Positions 24,401 through 36,985 of a stretch of 64,000 bases of DNA are shown here, in pieces (within the stretch, counting starts at the first letter, position 1; the number at the start of each line of letters is the position of its first letter). The position numbers and the translations under genes were made by a program. A model generated the notes under the pieces. It searched no databases, was not told the origin of the DNA, and saw only the letters and a program-made list of their open reading frames with translations. This stretch comes from Trochalopteron elliotii. Its lineage: Eukaryota > Chordata > Aves > Passeriformes > Leiothrichidae. Location: contig JANPWX010000009.1 in NCBI GenBank assembly GCA_024734555.1, forward strand, positions 227,410 through 291,409, written 5' to 3'.

Positions 24401-27000
24401 GCAAGTTGTTATTTTTATACAGAGCAGTTCAGTTAGGTCTCTTTGTGTAGAGATGTCATTCCACTTGGCCCAATTTTACCTTGATGCCTCCTATTAATCC
24501 TCTTTCCTTTGAGCATTTTGTCTTAGTAGTTTACACACCTGCATGTTTATGCATTGTGATCCATTGCAGCTTCTCCTTATCTCTCCCTTTCCTCAGCACT
24601 TTTCTCTTCCTTTTCCTCTCCTACAGCAGTTGCCACTCCTACAGATACCAGGGGCAATGGGAGGGGTCTGGCCCGATTTTGTCTGTCACCTTCCCAGCCC
24701 TTCCTCTTCCCAAGGGCAAGAGAGCCTAGGGTGAAAGCCCGTCTGAAGGAAAAGAGCCAGCCAACTTCTGCCAAGTTTGAAGAGACAGACCAAGGATGAG
24801 TTGAGAGGAAATTATTAGGCAGGAGAGAGGATGAGATTTCCATAGTGCCCAGGGAAATGGTCTAATTTAAGTAATTTGCATGAAGACATAATGAGACAGG
24901 ACTTAAAACTTCAATTGTATAGGTGATATTTTCTATTCTGTATTATTATGTATGTATGACATTGTTATATATTCTAGGGTGATGGGTGATAGAGCAAGAA
25001 CTCACAAGCACCTATTTTGGGACAGGAGAAAGCCTTAAGTTATTCCATTAGGAAAACAGAGATGTTACTCTCTTAGAAGAGAAAAACAAATAATGTACTA
25101 AGTGATGCTGTATGAATGCAAAGAATAAAATTGTCTCCTTCTTTTTTCCTATTCTTTCCCTGTATGTTTCAAAAATTCCCCTTTGAGTCTACTGTCACTT
25201 ATTTCCAGTAATGAATTCAGCCGAACAGACTGGCACATTTTTTGCCAGTCACATGGAGATCTTGCATGATGTGGGTGAAGCAAACAGATATACTTGGGCC
25301 CTGATTATACCAAGGCCACTTTATATGGCCACAGGGATCACTCTTGGTGTTTTTATCCGAACATCAAAGACCAAGGCCATTCTGTTATTTCTTCCTGGTT
25401 TGCTAAGGAAAGTGATTTAGTTGCAGAGCTCTTATTGCTGTTTTGTTACCATTTTGTAGAAACCCTTATAAATTCTTGGGAACTGAAAAAACACTTCCAA
25501 GCAAAACACAATTTTGACTATTTGCTTCTATGTGAGAGCTTTGTAGCCTAATTCCTATGTCAAAGATCCTATAAGGCTCATTCAGAGTCAGCATGGCAAG
25601 ACTCAACTTTTTTTTGTATCACTGACTCTGAAACAGTAATTTGGCAGCCTTATGCAGAGAGGAGAAAGGAGGCTCAGAGCCACCTCACTGACTCCTGCCA
25701 CAGGAGTCTTTAAAACAGCCTTAGTTCTGATAACCTCCCTGACATAATTTTGAACTGTTCTATTAAGTGTGTCACTGAAGTGTTTCTCAGAATCCACTTT
25801 TATGTTTTCTAATAGTTTATTTGTTGAAATATATTTGGTATCTTCTAAAGCTCTGAAGAAGCTTCTAAAGCTTCTAAAGAAGTTGCTATATTTATGTATT
25901 TTTTGTGCAAGACATTTGTGACTACAGGAACATTAAGCTTAATAGACATGGCAGTTGCTTTACCTGATTTTTTTTATTAATGCTTTTGAAGTGTTTACTT
26001 ATTATGTATTTATCATACGCAATAAAATACTCCAAGGGCAAAGAGCAAATGGGTCAAGCCAGTGTAATAAGTAAAGCTAGTATCAGTACCATTAAGCTGG
26101 CATGGATCTTAGCCCTGGCTGCTGCACCTTTTTTTTTATTTTATTTTTTTTTTAAGATCTAGGTTGCAGCTATGCTTTTTTCAGTAATGATAAGCTGTTG
26201 ATATTGATGCCAGCTAATTGCTTCATTTCTACAATCAGATGTTTTCCATTTTAGAATCCTTTGATTTCCTATTAGTCAGATGGTAAAAAGAGGGGAGAGG
26301 TTCCGTAATAAAACTTTCAAAGAACAAACAGAAAATAAAATCTATTTAGAGTCTAACAATCTAATTCTTGCCTTCTTTCTAGTTCAAAGGAACAAATTGC
26401 CAGTAGCCTCTGAAAAACCAGAACATGTACAAGACTTCATTATAGCCAACGATTTCAGGAAATATTGACAGATCTAGTTCTGAGGCAGAATTTCCTGCTT
26501 CCTGCCTTGATGTATAAAATACTGACACACACAAATTCATCTGTTCATTTTGAATATGTGCTGACAGAAGCAGTCTGACTTTCAGAGCAGTATACACTCC
26601 AGGTGTACACACTCGGGATGTCCCTGACTACACAGAGCAAGACTCTTGTATCCTGTTTGATGTCCCGGGGGATTTACAAGAGGAAAACATAAGCTGTCAT
26701 GGACTCGTGACGGCAGAGGAATGAAGGTGACACCCAGTGTGCTTGCAGGAGAAGGAACATTGTCTCCTGCCAGGCTTCAGCACATCCAGTCTCCATGAAG
26801 CGAAGTTGGCTCAGTGGCTAAACTTTAACAGCAGTAGTTCAAAATGAGTTCTGTCACTTTCTCAATATTTCTGTTCATTTGTTGCTAACCATCCCCATCC
26901 TTTTGGTCTTTCTGAAAAGGCCACATGAAAACTTTTTAAAGGAAAAAAATCTAACCTGACTTGACTGTGCCAGCATAATATGCCTGAAAATTTATTCTTT
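18454..27000. other. Intergenic, no gene recognised
   Basis: AT-rich sequence with many T runs (for example 26125-26156). Around 21170-21540 and 24480-24840 overlapping open frames occur on both strands, all under 100 codons and without recognisable domains. A GCTTCTAAA motif repeats at about 25850-25880. I see no tRNA, snRNA or identifiable transposon here. Confidence 0.45.
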
Positions 27001-30000
27001 TTTCCTTTCTTTTTTTTTTTCCTATTGTTACTCAAACAGTTTCAACTAGTCCCAAAACTATTCAGCCAACTTTTTAGTACTATATGATTTGGGGTTTTTC
27101 TGTAATTTGGAGCCAGTGGCATTGGTCACACTTATAAGGCTGTCTCACCCCAAGCTGTCACAACTTGCAGCAGTTACTGCATGATGGAATGATGGATCTC
27201 TTGGTGCAAACCAATGGTTAAAGCTGTAGTGAACAGTCAAGGAGAGAGATCTCTTAGGAACATCTTCTGTCTGTAGACCTTTAGAAAAGCTTGATTTATA
27301 GGAAGCAATAAATTGGTATTTAAGCTCTCTAGACATAGGTGCCTACTTTGAATTAATTTTCATGGGAGTTATGCCCAGGGGTGCTTTCTAAGTGCCAAAA
27401 TGCCATAAAAGACACGCTATGATTATTTTTGGGGGGCCATTAAAATAAATAGTTTGTTCAGATATTGTGTTGACAAAAAAACCCAAAAAACCCTAAAAAA
27501 CAACAAACTAGAGAGACTTTGATAAAGTAATATACAGCAAATGTAGTTGCATGCATTAGGGGATTTTATGCTAGAGGAGTATAGTTCTAATCATGATCAT
27601 GATGGGAGTGAAAACTTCTGTGAGAAGATAACATTAAAGAAGCAGCAAAAGTGGGGTACGGCTGTGGTTGTTGGCACTTAACACACATCTAAGCTATGCA
27701 TCTGAAAGCCATTCAAAAAGCCTAACTTGCATAAGAGTGTCAGGAAACACTACTTTATTTGTAGACATCCTGGGCAGATGTTGTCAGACTACAAGGAAGA
27801 AGCAGAGAAGGCACAGAAAGGAAAAAGCCTAAATGTAATGTATCTTTAGGACTGAGCAATCTGTCCTCCTCTTCTGAAACAGTGCAAGCTTAAGGAGACT
27901 TCAAATAGTCAAAAAGCTGTAATTATAGCCTTCTTCTAATCCATGCATTTGTTTCCCTGACACTGCTGGAGAGTTCCTGTTTTCCTGTTGTTTCCTGTGA
28001 CATAAACATTTATTTTAAATTTCTTTTGTCATCTGGGAAGATGCTGTCTGGGAGAGACGTGCTTTCACGTGACATTGTTCCTTCCCGCTGCTGTTTTTGT
28101 GGCCTCTAAGGCAAATGCAGGATATTCCTCTTCCAGTTCCTTCAGTGCCTCTGCTTATTCCAGTATCTCTGATCATTTAACTTGCAGTGATGTCAGCATT
28201 TCCTAAGAGCTGATATAATTGCATGAAAGTAATGTAGAACAGACTGGCACTGAATTTCCTTGAAAAGGCTGAAACATTCTTCAAGGTTCTATAGATTACA
28301 GAGGATTCGAATATAACGTAAGTATTTCAAGTACTGTAATGTAAGTATGATTCAGTTGATACTAAAATGAGATGAGGATGAACATCAGATTGACATAATT
28401 AATCTGGACCCCTTGGGGTCAAGAACAAGTTTGGCAAAACACTCAGAAGACTTTTTACCAATTGGGACAATCAGGATAAAACTGATCCTCTCTGTGTATG
28501 GCCCTCATCTGCATTATCTCTCAAGTCTCTTCCTTGCTGTACTTCTGTGACAACTGTATGAGTCCAGTTGCTTAGCAGGTGACATCCTGTATCAACACTA
28601 AGAATTAGAAAGGCAGAAGAACTTCAATTAGCTGCTGCTGTGCACTGATAATCATATTTAAGATTTTGCATTGTCTTCTGCACATAATTTCTCTATGGCT
28701 ACACAGCAGTGATCTGGACTGAGCAGTCCAGTGGATAAGCTGTGCTAACAAAGCATTAATGGGAAAAGTCTCATAGGTTCACAAACTGGGAACTGCAGAG
28801 AATCCATTTTAAAATTAGCACACAGGTGTGTTCCTACAAGAAGTGCTTGGCCTGATTTACTGCATGACCTAATGACTCATGACCACATGGTTAAACACTG
28901 CTGGATAATCTAGCTTAACTTTTTAATAGTTGCAGTAAATCATTTAAGTAAACCTTCAGAAAGGCAGGTGTGAAGGAAAGAGTTCCTTGGTTGAGACCCT
29001 TATAACCTCAAAAAATAGAACAGTGACATGAGGAATTCTGTCTTTTGAGATGACATGTAAAGTCCACTTTATTTAAGGTGCTTTCTGAAGGCTGTAACTG
29101 ATGAAACCACAGAATTTTCAGTTTGTTAGGACAGAAAATGGGAGGCAGGTGTGTATGGGCTTTACTCTGAATAAATGGGCAGGAATTATACTTAAAGATC
29201 ATGTGGGTTTATCTCTTACTAGGAATTCCATGGCACTAGTTGACCTCAGCCTTCATTCAGTAATGCTTTTTCTCCTGTAATGCTGTAAATGACTCTGAAA
29301 TTTGTTTGCTTCAGCATCATGTGAAGGAGAAAAGGTAGTAAGGAAATATGAATAGTCAAGTCAATTGTGTAGCAAACAGAAAATATGTAGGACAGGTTTT
29401 AGACAGATGTGCCCATGATCAACTGAAAAGGATATGATAGAAGGGCTAGTGATGCAGCGATTTTTTTAATAAAATAATTAACCCCTATGGGTAATTAACT
29501 TCTTTGTGCAAAGACCTGTATTTCAATAGAAAGATATGCAGTCTGAAGAATGGTGAATTTTGTTTGTGATGCACTTACCTTGCAACTGTTTATTCCACTA
29601 CTGCATGAAGACTAGGATTAGGAGGAAAGGTTTTACCTTGTCTCAGTGAAGGTTTCAGTACATAGCTTTGGTTGTTGGCAAACCAGCCTGTGAGATACCT
29701 ACGAAACGTTGGCTATTTTAGAAATCTGGCTTCTCCTCTTCTCAGGCAGCCTTCACCACATTCCCTTCCTCCTTCTGACCAGAGCATTGTCAGCATGTTA
29801 GCCTGCCATCCTAACTATGGAAATTTTCTTTGTGTCTCTCCCCATAGACCAGATCTTCTGTCCAGGTTAAGGACAGCTGATGTGATCACAAATCAACCAT
29901 AAATATAATTGTCCATAAAGATATTTTCTTAGGCCTTGGCATTCCTGTAGAGTTAGGAATAGGTTGGGATGTCAGTGTGCTGTTTGACTAGGAAATACCA

Positions 30001-33000
30001 CAGCTTCTCCAAGCAAGGCCCCTTCAGTTGGACTAGGCTGAAGTATGACATAAATACAGTGTGGGTGTCACCTGCTCCTTGTTATCTGCCTGGGTATGCA
30101 TTTTCTTACTACCTGATAAATTTTATCTCTGTTTCAGTGATGATTCACTCTCCCTGAAGGATAATGTACATTGTGTTTACTACAGAGAACTGATATGTAA
30201 ATGAGCAGTTAATGCAAAGTAGCTGGCACAAACACACTACTACTTACAACCTGAAAAATGTGACTTTTCATGTGACTTAGTGTATTTTTCATATTCTTAC
30301 TCTTCTAGATGAAAAGAGTCTCTTCCCTTCCTTATGAAGCATCTTTACCAGAAGCAGCAGGGTGTGGTTTTGCAGTGTGAAAGATGGATGTGGGAGGAGG
30401 CTTAAATTAGATGTCAATAAAATTCAGAGTAGGAAGGAAAAAGTCATTGTTAAAGAGTTTATCGCTGTTGCTTCCATTACTAAAGCAGGTGAGTGTGCCA
30501 TGAAACCATCAGGTGTCAGGTTCAAAACAAACAGGAGATAACAGGCTGCTTCCCAGGCTGCTGCATGTTGAAGTTATGCAATCCTTGGCCACAGCATGTC
30601 TTGGGGTCCTGAAGTTCTCGGAGCTTCAGAAACTGTCTTTGAATGTGCATAGATGAAAGATGGCTTGAGATTTAACAGGCACAAGTTATGTGCCTACCAT
30701 GGCTTAAGGTGTCTGTCATACACAAATCCCTGGAAACCAAGTATGAAATGCATATGAAATTGCAGAATGTCAGTCTGAGCTTTCCATGCTAATTTATTCC
30801 TCCCTGATATCCACTGCTGGTCAGTGTCAAGCACAGTACATTGTGCTAGATGCCATTTTTGATCCACCATGAATTTTTTCATGTTCTTAACTGTGCTGTT
30901 AGAGGGCTCATTTGTACCAGTACTACTGTATCTATACTTGGAGAAGAGGGGGATAGCTTGTACTGCTTTAACAGTTAGAAGGATCTAGTCTTTCTGTGTG
31001 GATGAGGCAGCAAAAGGCACTTCAGTAACAGCACTGAAATGGGCCGAACCAACAGTCTATCCTAAGCTCTGAAGACAGAAATTCAGTAGAAAATATTTTT
31101 TAATACAAACTTTAATAGTAAAATAAAAGTTGGATGTTTAAATTCCGTATGACAAAGAATACCTTTTAGGCAGAATTGCCTTTTTGAGAGTTCAGTGACT
31201 TGTTTTTAAAGAAAAACGCTGTTTGGATTTTGAAAAGAGGGGGGAAAACAGAGACATTCAAATTTGTTATAAGGAAATATTTATTTGTCTGTGGATACCT
31301 GCTAAGTTAATTTAACTGGGACTTCATATCCTGTTTTCCCAGTCGTGTGATTAGGAAAATGACGCTGCTGTTTATAAAGACTGACTGGAAATTTATAATT
31401 TTGGCAGGAGATCCTAATGGTTTACACACTGCAGACACCAGGCTGAAAGAAATTTGGGTGAAGCTTCTTGCAGAGGGAGAAGATGAGGCTTTCCAGTTAT
31501 TTTAATTTCTGTAACTAGAATGAAGTAAGATATTATCCGTTCTCTGATCATTAATGGGCTGCAAGTCATTTGTTGTGCACAAGGAGAGGGTGAAGCTGCA
31601 CAGACTAACCTTCTTGGATACTCTGTTGTGGTGCAAGCAAGAAAAATGGCAGATAAGTCTTTGATCATGTGATGGAGTCAGTTGCTGGCCACATATGCCT
31701 TGAGGCTGGTCAGCTGGACAAGTGCAAACTGCAGACAGTAAATCTCTGGATTGGTTATTGAATATCTATGTCCGTGCTATTAGTCAGCTAAGGAGAAAGA
31801 GGACAGGGGAATTTTCCTGGGCTCTAGAGCCCTTCATACCTCCTGTCCAAGACTTGCAGAAATCCCCTTACCTGATGCTGGTATATCCTGTGTCCTAACA
31901 AGGACATGGAGTCCTAAGGAGGAAATTCAGCAAACCTGCACCCAGCACCTTCCCTAGTACCGTGGTCTCCTTTCTCTTAACAGCTTCTCTAAGTGGCTTC
32001 AAGGCCCCTTAGTGCCAAGATCCTGGAATGTGGTGTCCTGTGAACAACTTCTAACCACAAGAAAGAACCTCCCTGTCTCAGGCCAGCACTGTTGTTGGTC
32101 CCTCATTGTAACAGGATGGTGCAAATGAGGTTCTACCTTTTTTACCTGCATAGGCAGCAGAGACAAACACAGCTGTTGGGAAGGAGGACACAGATGCAGC
32201 AGTGATAGCTGAAATGGAGAGTTCAAGTGTCTCATTAGACTGGGAGTGCCATAGGAAGGTGAAGGCTGCACCATGGTCTGTTCAGCCTCAAGTCTTAGAG
32301 GCAGCAGCCTTGTTTGGCTGAGATCTGAACCAATTTGCTCCTCTGCAACACCCACCTCGGTTTAGGGTCCTACCCATGACTCTCCTGCTGCTCCTGTTGG
32401 TCCCAAAGCTCTGGATGTAAGTATAAGAACCGGGACAACTGGGGACAGGACACTGTTGAAGCCTGACAGTTTAGAGAACTGTGAGACCAAGGGAAAGGAG
32501 GGGGTGACTTGTTCTCAGCTTTGCTACATGCAAGGTTACAAACATAGCCATGATGTTAATGCAGTGATGATGTTCTCAAACCTTTTCTGTCTCTCTCTAG
32601 CTCAGTACATGGGTAGTTTGAGCACACAAGCATCTGCATTAACCTTGGCTTGGACCATAAGCTTTGAGCTGTAGAGTGAATTGGTGGCGAAGCAAGACAA
32701 CAGAAAGCAGCAATTTCTGGTCAGGAGGCAATCCACAATTGGGAAGGAGCTTGTGTGACATTCACTGTGTTTCAGAGAAACCCTGATGGGAAATGTGCAG
32801 GCTCGGCAAACAAGCCAATAGTACTAAGAAAACACCTGGCTAGTGTCACCAATTTTGACTCCCAAGGGAAACTGATTTCCAAAACATTGTCATTCAGTAA
32901 CTCTTAGAGTTGTGCAGGTTTTGCTCAGTAAACATTGCCTTACTTAACAAAGGCTATTACTAGTGAAGAAAGAAAAGGCCAGGTATATGATTGCTGTGAA

Positions 33001-35999
33001 GTAAAAGCCTGCAGGCAGAATAGTTGACATTCACTTAAAACCCTATAATTCTGCTAGTAAAGAAAAGAAAATGCTCTCAACTGGCAGATGAAATGTATTC
33101 TTTTCCTTGTCTTCATGTAAAAGGTCAAACAGAAAAAAAATCAGGAGGTCAGAAATAAATCAGGAACAGTAAAAATAGTCCTTAAGCCACTGCAGTGTTA
33201 ACAGTGCTTTTTTTCCTGTAGCCTGATCTTGCTGCAGAAAAAAACCCTGTAGAACGTGCCAAAGCATTAAAAGCAATACAACTGCGTCTTGAAAGGCAAT
33301 AAAAGCAGACTGTGTGGGTAAAGGGCTGTGCCGTTCACCTTTCATCTCTCTGATGGTCACCCAAGGATCTCCTTTGTGATTATAAAGGGTGCCATTTTAA
33401 GACCATTTATGTTGTTTGAGAGAGTTATTTGAACTGTATCTATGCATTGCTGAGGTAACTTTAATTGGGTTGCTGTTTAGGTGATGCAATTAAACTGTTG
33501 ACCTTCTGATAGCAAAATATCCAAATGAAATAGTCTTGTTTGGGTAAAGGTTGTTAAAATGTATAGTGGCTTATTGACGTACTTCAGGTTTATTGACCTA
33601 ACCTTCTGAAGTTATCTTTTATAATGCGGAAAAGCTCCTCTGTGCCTTGCAGACTTACCCCCCACCCCACCGCCATCACAATTTGTCAGGGGCAAGAGAT
33701 CAGAGCATCTTTTACTCGCTATTCAGTGAAAGTCCTCCTGGAATTGTGCATCTGCAAAGAAATTCAGTTCTTGAGTTGAACCATGCCATAGGGTTTCAGT
33801 TTTAGCTTGCAGAGGAACCTTTCAGCCATCCCTTCCAGAAAGAAACCCAGGTCAGACACAGGGCATTTGATTCTCAGTTTTATGTAAAGAGTTAACAACA
33901 TCTGTGGTTTTTTCCACATATTAGACACGCCTAATTAGAATAGCTTCTCATGTCACCTTGCTAGTTTATGAACACAGAATGATTTGTGCATTTATGTTGG
34001 ATTCTCTGATCAGACATAGCTTATTTTGTAATAGTTTTCTGTTTGGAGCTAATCTCCAGAAAGGAGAGATAGAAGGCTGAGACCTGGAATGGGACATCAA
34101 TGTGAAGAGGTCTGTCACTTCATAGATGAAACTGGCATAGATTAAGACAAAGTAAATTAATTGACCTTTTCTTCCCTGATATCTAAGGGCTACTTTCCAT
34201 TCCCTGAATTTTGACTAGCTTTTTTTCCTCACCACCCTGAAGATGATGTTTGTCTCTGAAACACACTACACAACCTAGTCTCCTTTCAACATCTATCTAC
34301 CTGCATTTAATTCTCCATGGATTGTATCTGTTAGCAATCTGATGGAGAGACTTCTCCTTGAGGTATTTTGTCTGCCAGAACAGTCCTTTGGGGTTTAACT
34401 ATTTTCCTTTTTCATATCCTTGGGTTTTGCTTTTGAAAAAAAAAAATTGTGGTGATAGATGGCAGTGATTTTCCATACTTCAGATACTGATAATTTTTCT
34501 TCACCTGACCAATGAGGTCTTGTTTCCTAGCCTGTTTTCCCTGCCCTTACCCAAAACAACTTTTCTTGATAATTCAGGTTGCTTTCTGACTTCTGGAGCA
34601 TGCTTATTCCTTTTCCTATGGGACAATGAAAGCTGGTCCTCCATCTAGTTGCTGTGAGTTGTCAGGACATAATTTCAAGTCCTACTCTGAAGAGCTCAAT
34701 TTTGGGAACTATTTGTTTTCCTCCTCCATCCCCAAGATTTAGCATAAGCCAAAAGGGAAATTAATCTGATGGCTCTTAGAAACAAATTTGTAAATTTTTT
34801 ATATCATCCTTTTGCCACAACAGAGCTTCAAATCCTGTTTTTACAAAATCCATGGAAATTTCCAGTGGATCCAAGTCTGAGGTGAGTGTCTGTTAAGAGT
34901 CAGAAAACAAAATGTGGTATGAGTTAGAAACAGAGATCATATTAACTGTTTTCTTTCCAGTTTCCTCTCAACAGAAAGTTCTGTTGTCCCACATGTGAGA
35001 TTTCTTCTATGGCTGTTTTTCTGGAGAAAGTCTGGATGGACAGTAGGTTAGCCGTTACTCTGCCCCATAAGTTCATGTTTTGTTAAAACATTACCTGTGA
35101 ATGAGGTAAAAAAGCTGTGCTTTTACAACTCTAGTTTCCTGCCAAGCTACATGGGCTCAAGGCACCTCTTCACAGTGACATGTCCAGAGGCCAAAAGCAG
35201 TCCCCATAGCAGCAGACTCAACTGTCAGACTATGGACCATGAGAGTAGAAGTTTTTTTGACTTAGTAACATGCCTAATTTTCCCTAAAAAGCTAAACAAG
35301 CACCAGGCTTGTTAAGATTATTCATCTTTTATATGGTCATTTTTTTTCTTAATCTATGAAAATTATTAAAGGCTGGAATACATGTAATTTATACAATATG
35401 GTGTTGGGACTCCAGGGAAAGGTACTACTGTTCAAAGAAGAAAGGGAAAGTGGGACATCTGGAAAAAATCAGATGAGGAAAACCAGAACACAAGTTGGTG
35501 GAGCTGCCGCAAAAGTTTTTTGTTGCTAAAATTCCTAGGGTGAGCTTGCAGCGTTACTCATTTTAAATGCCAATTATCCTTGCCTTTGCATCTATTTATA
35601 GTTGCCCTCCTATAGAGGCCCAGACTAAGAAACATAGTTTTGAACTCCTTCCACACTCTTGTTGCACAAACCTAGTTGATGTTATTTTGGGGTCAGACAC
35701 CTGCAGACAGAGCAGTGGAAGGGCAGTGGAAAGGAGCAGGCCCTCAGAAAGAAAGGAACTAAAATAATTTATGTACAACATTTCTTAAGACTTTGCCCAT
35801 TGCTAAAGTGGGGTTAATCAATTTTCAGTAGCCCTGAAGAAATCACGCGCCTGGTGCCTGACCAGTTTAACCAAAGAAACTTGTCAGTGCAGTTGGAAGG
35901 CCGGGTGTTAACATGCAGAGTCAGAAAAGCAGCTCTGGCTGCAAGCACCACCACTCCCTGAGCTCCAGCTGCTCCAGGGCAGGTGCACGGAGTGTATCC
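27001..35999. other. Intergenic, no gene recognised
   Basis: Similar AT-rich desert. Single motifs of possible interest are a TCACGTGAC E-box (28065-28073) and a C-rich run ccccccaccccaccgcc near 33659-33675. The GC-richer zone 31800-32460 has a 118-codon minus-strand frame (31999-32355) with no domain or splice context I recognise, probably chance. Nothing else can be supported. Confidence 0.45.
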
Positions 36000-36026
36000 T
36001 CCAGGTAACAGTGGACCCAGAGGTCT

Positions 36027-36160
36027 GGCCATCTGCTGTACAGTCTGAGGGGTCCTACCTGCGCTGCCGGGGCCTGGCTGAGCCGCGGGCCGTGGGCCTC
36101 ACACAGCCCCGCTCTCTGCCCTCCCAGAGCAGGGGCTCCCGGTACGCGCTTGGTGAGTCC
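36027..36160. promoter_or_regulatory. CpG-dense patch with splice-like signals
   Basis: About ten CpGs fall between 36056 and 36155 in a region otherwise poor in them. At 36027-36039 is GGCCATCTGCTGT, 11 of 13 matches to the CTCF core on the minus strand. Splice-like signals are present on both strands: plus donor CAG/GTAACA after 36004; plus acceptor ctctctgccctcccag ending 36127 with donor GTGAGT at 36153; minus donor CAG/GTAGGA reading away from 36059. This could be a small CpG promoter with a first exon on either strand. None of the frames across it is recognisable as protein. Confidence 0.3.
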
Positions 36161-36596
36161 AGAGGCTGTTTGGCACTGGAAGCAAACGAATGCAAAACAC
36201 AGTCAAAGCGCTTTCATGTGAGCTCCTGAGGAGAGGCCGGGACGGCTGTAGAGGATATGCACAGCCTTGGGTTTGTTTATGAGGAGAGAGAGAGAGGGCT
36301 GCTGTGGGGAATGGCTGCATCGCTGTTCCTGGTGGTGTACTGTATGTTGTTTATACAATAGTGCCAAGTGACAAGCACAAACACACTCATGACAGAGCAC
36401 CTCAGGAACTGCAGAGCCTCCTTTTGATCTTCTTCAAAACCTAAAAAGGGAGAGAGTTGTTTAAATTTGTACTACTGTCACTGCTGCTCAGCTGTTTGGA
36501 CCTTTTTTCCACCCACTTATGTTTACTTCTCTCTGCACTGGTGAGTTTCTAGAGCACATTAGAAACATTGCAGGCAATACCAAAGTTTGAAATTGA
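36161..36596. other. Intergenic spacer
   Basis: Falls back to ordinary composition after the CpG patch; contains a short GAGA run near 36284-36296. No feature recognised before the CR1 begins. Confidence 0.5.
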
Positions 36597-36985
36597 GCAG
36601 CTGAGGTCACTTGTTCAGCCTGGAGAAGAGGAGACTTGACTGGAGATCTTATGGTGGTCTGCAGCTTCTTCATGAGAGGAAGTGGAGACACAGGCACCAA
36701 TCTCTCCTCTCTGGTGCCCAGTGACAGGACCTGAGGGAATGGAATGAAGCAGTTTGGGGGAGAGTTAGGTGGGATATTTCAAAAAGGTTCTTCTCTCAAA
36801 GGCTCAGACACTGGAATAGGCTCCCCAGGGAGGTCACCACAGCACCAAGCCTGCCAGAGTTCAAAAAGTGTTTGGACAATACTCCCAGGTACATGGCATG
36901 ACTCTTCAGGCTGTCCTGTACAGGGCCAGGAGTTGGACTTTGCTGATCCTTGAGGGTCCCTTCTAACTCAGGACATTTTGTGTTT
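36597..36985 (+). mobile_element. CR1 LINE 3' region, 5'-truncated
   Basis: Starts gcagctgaggtcacttgttc and runs through the standard CR1 blocks: tcagcctggagaagaggaga, cagtgacaggacctgaggga, aggctccccagggaggtcac and agggccaggagttggacttt. It closes with ccttctaactcaggacattt, a diverged form of the usual terminus. Compared with the copy at 2420-2977 it keeps the central block that the other has lost. No intact reading frame remains. Confidence 0.9.
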
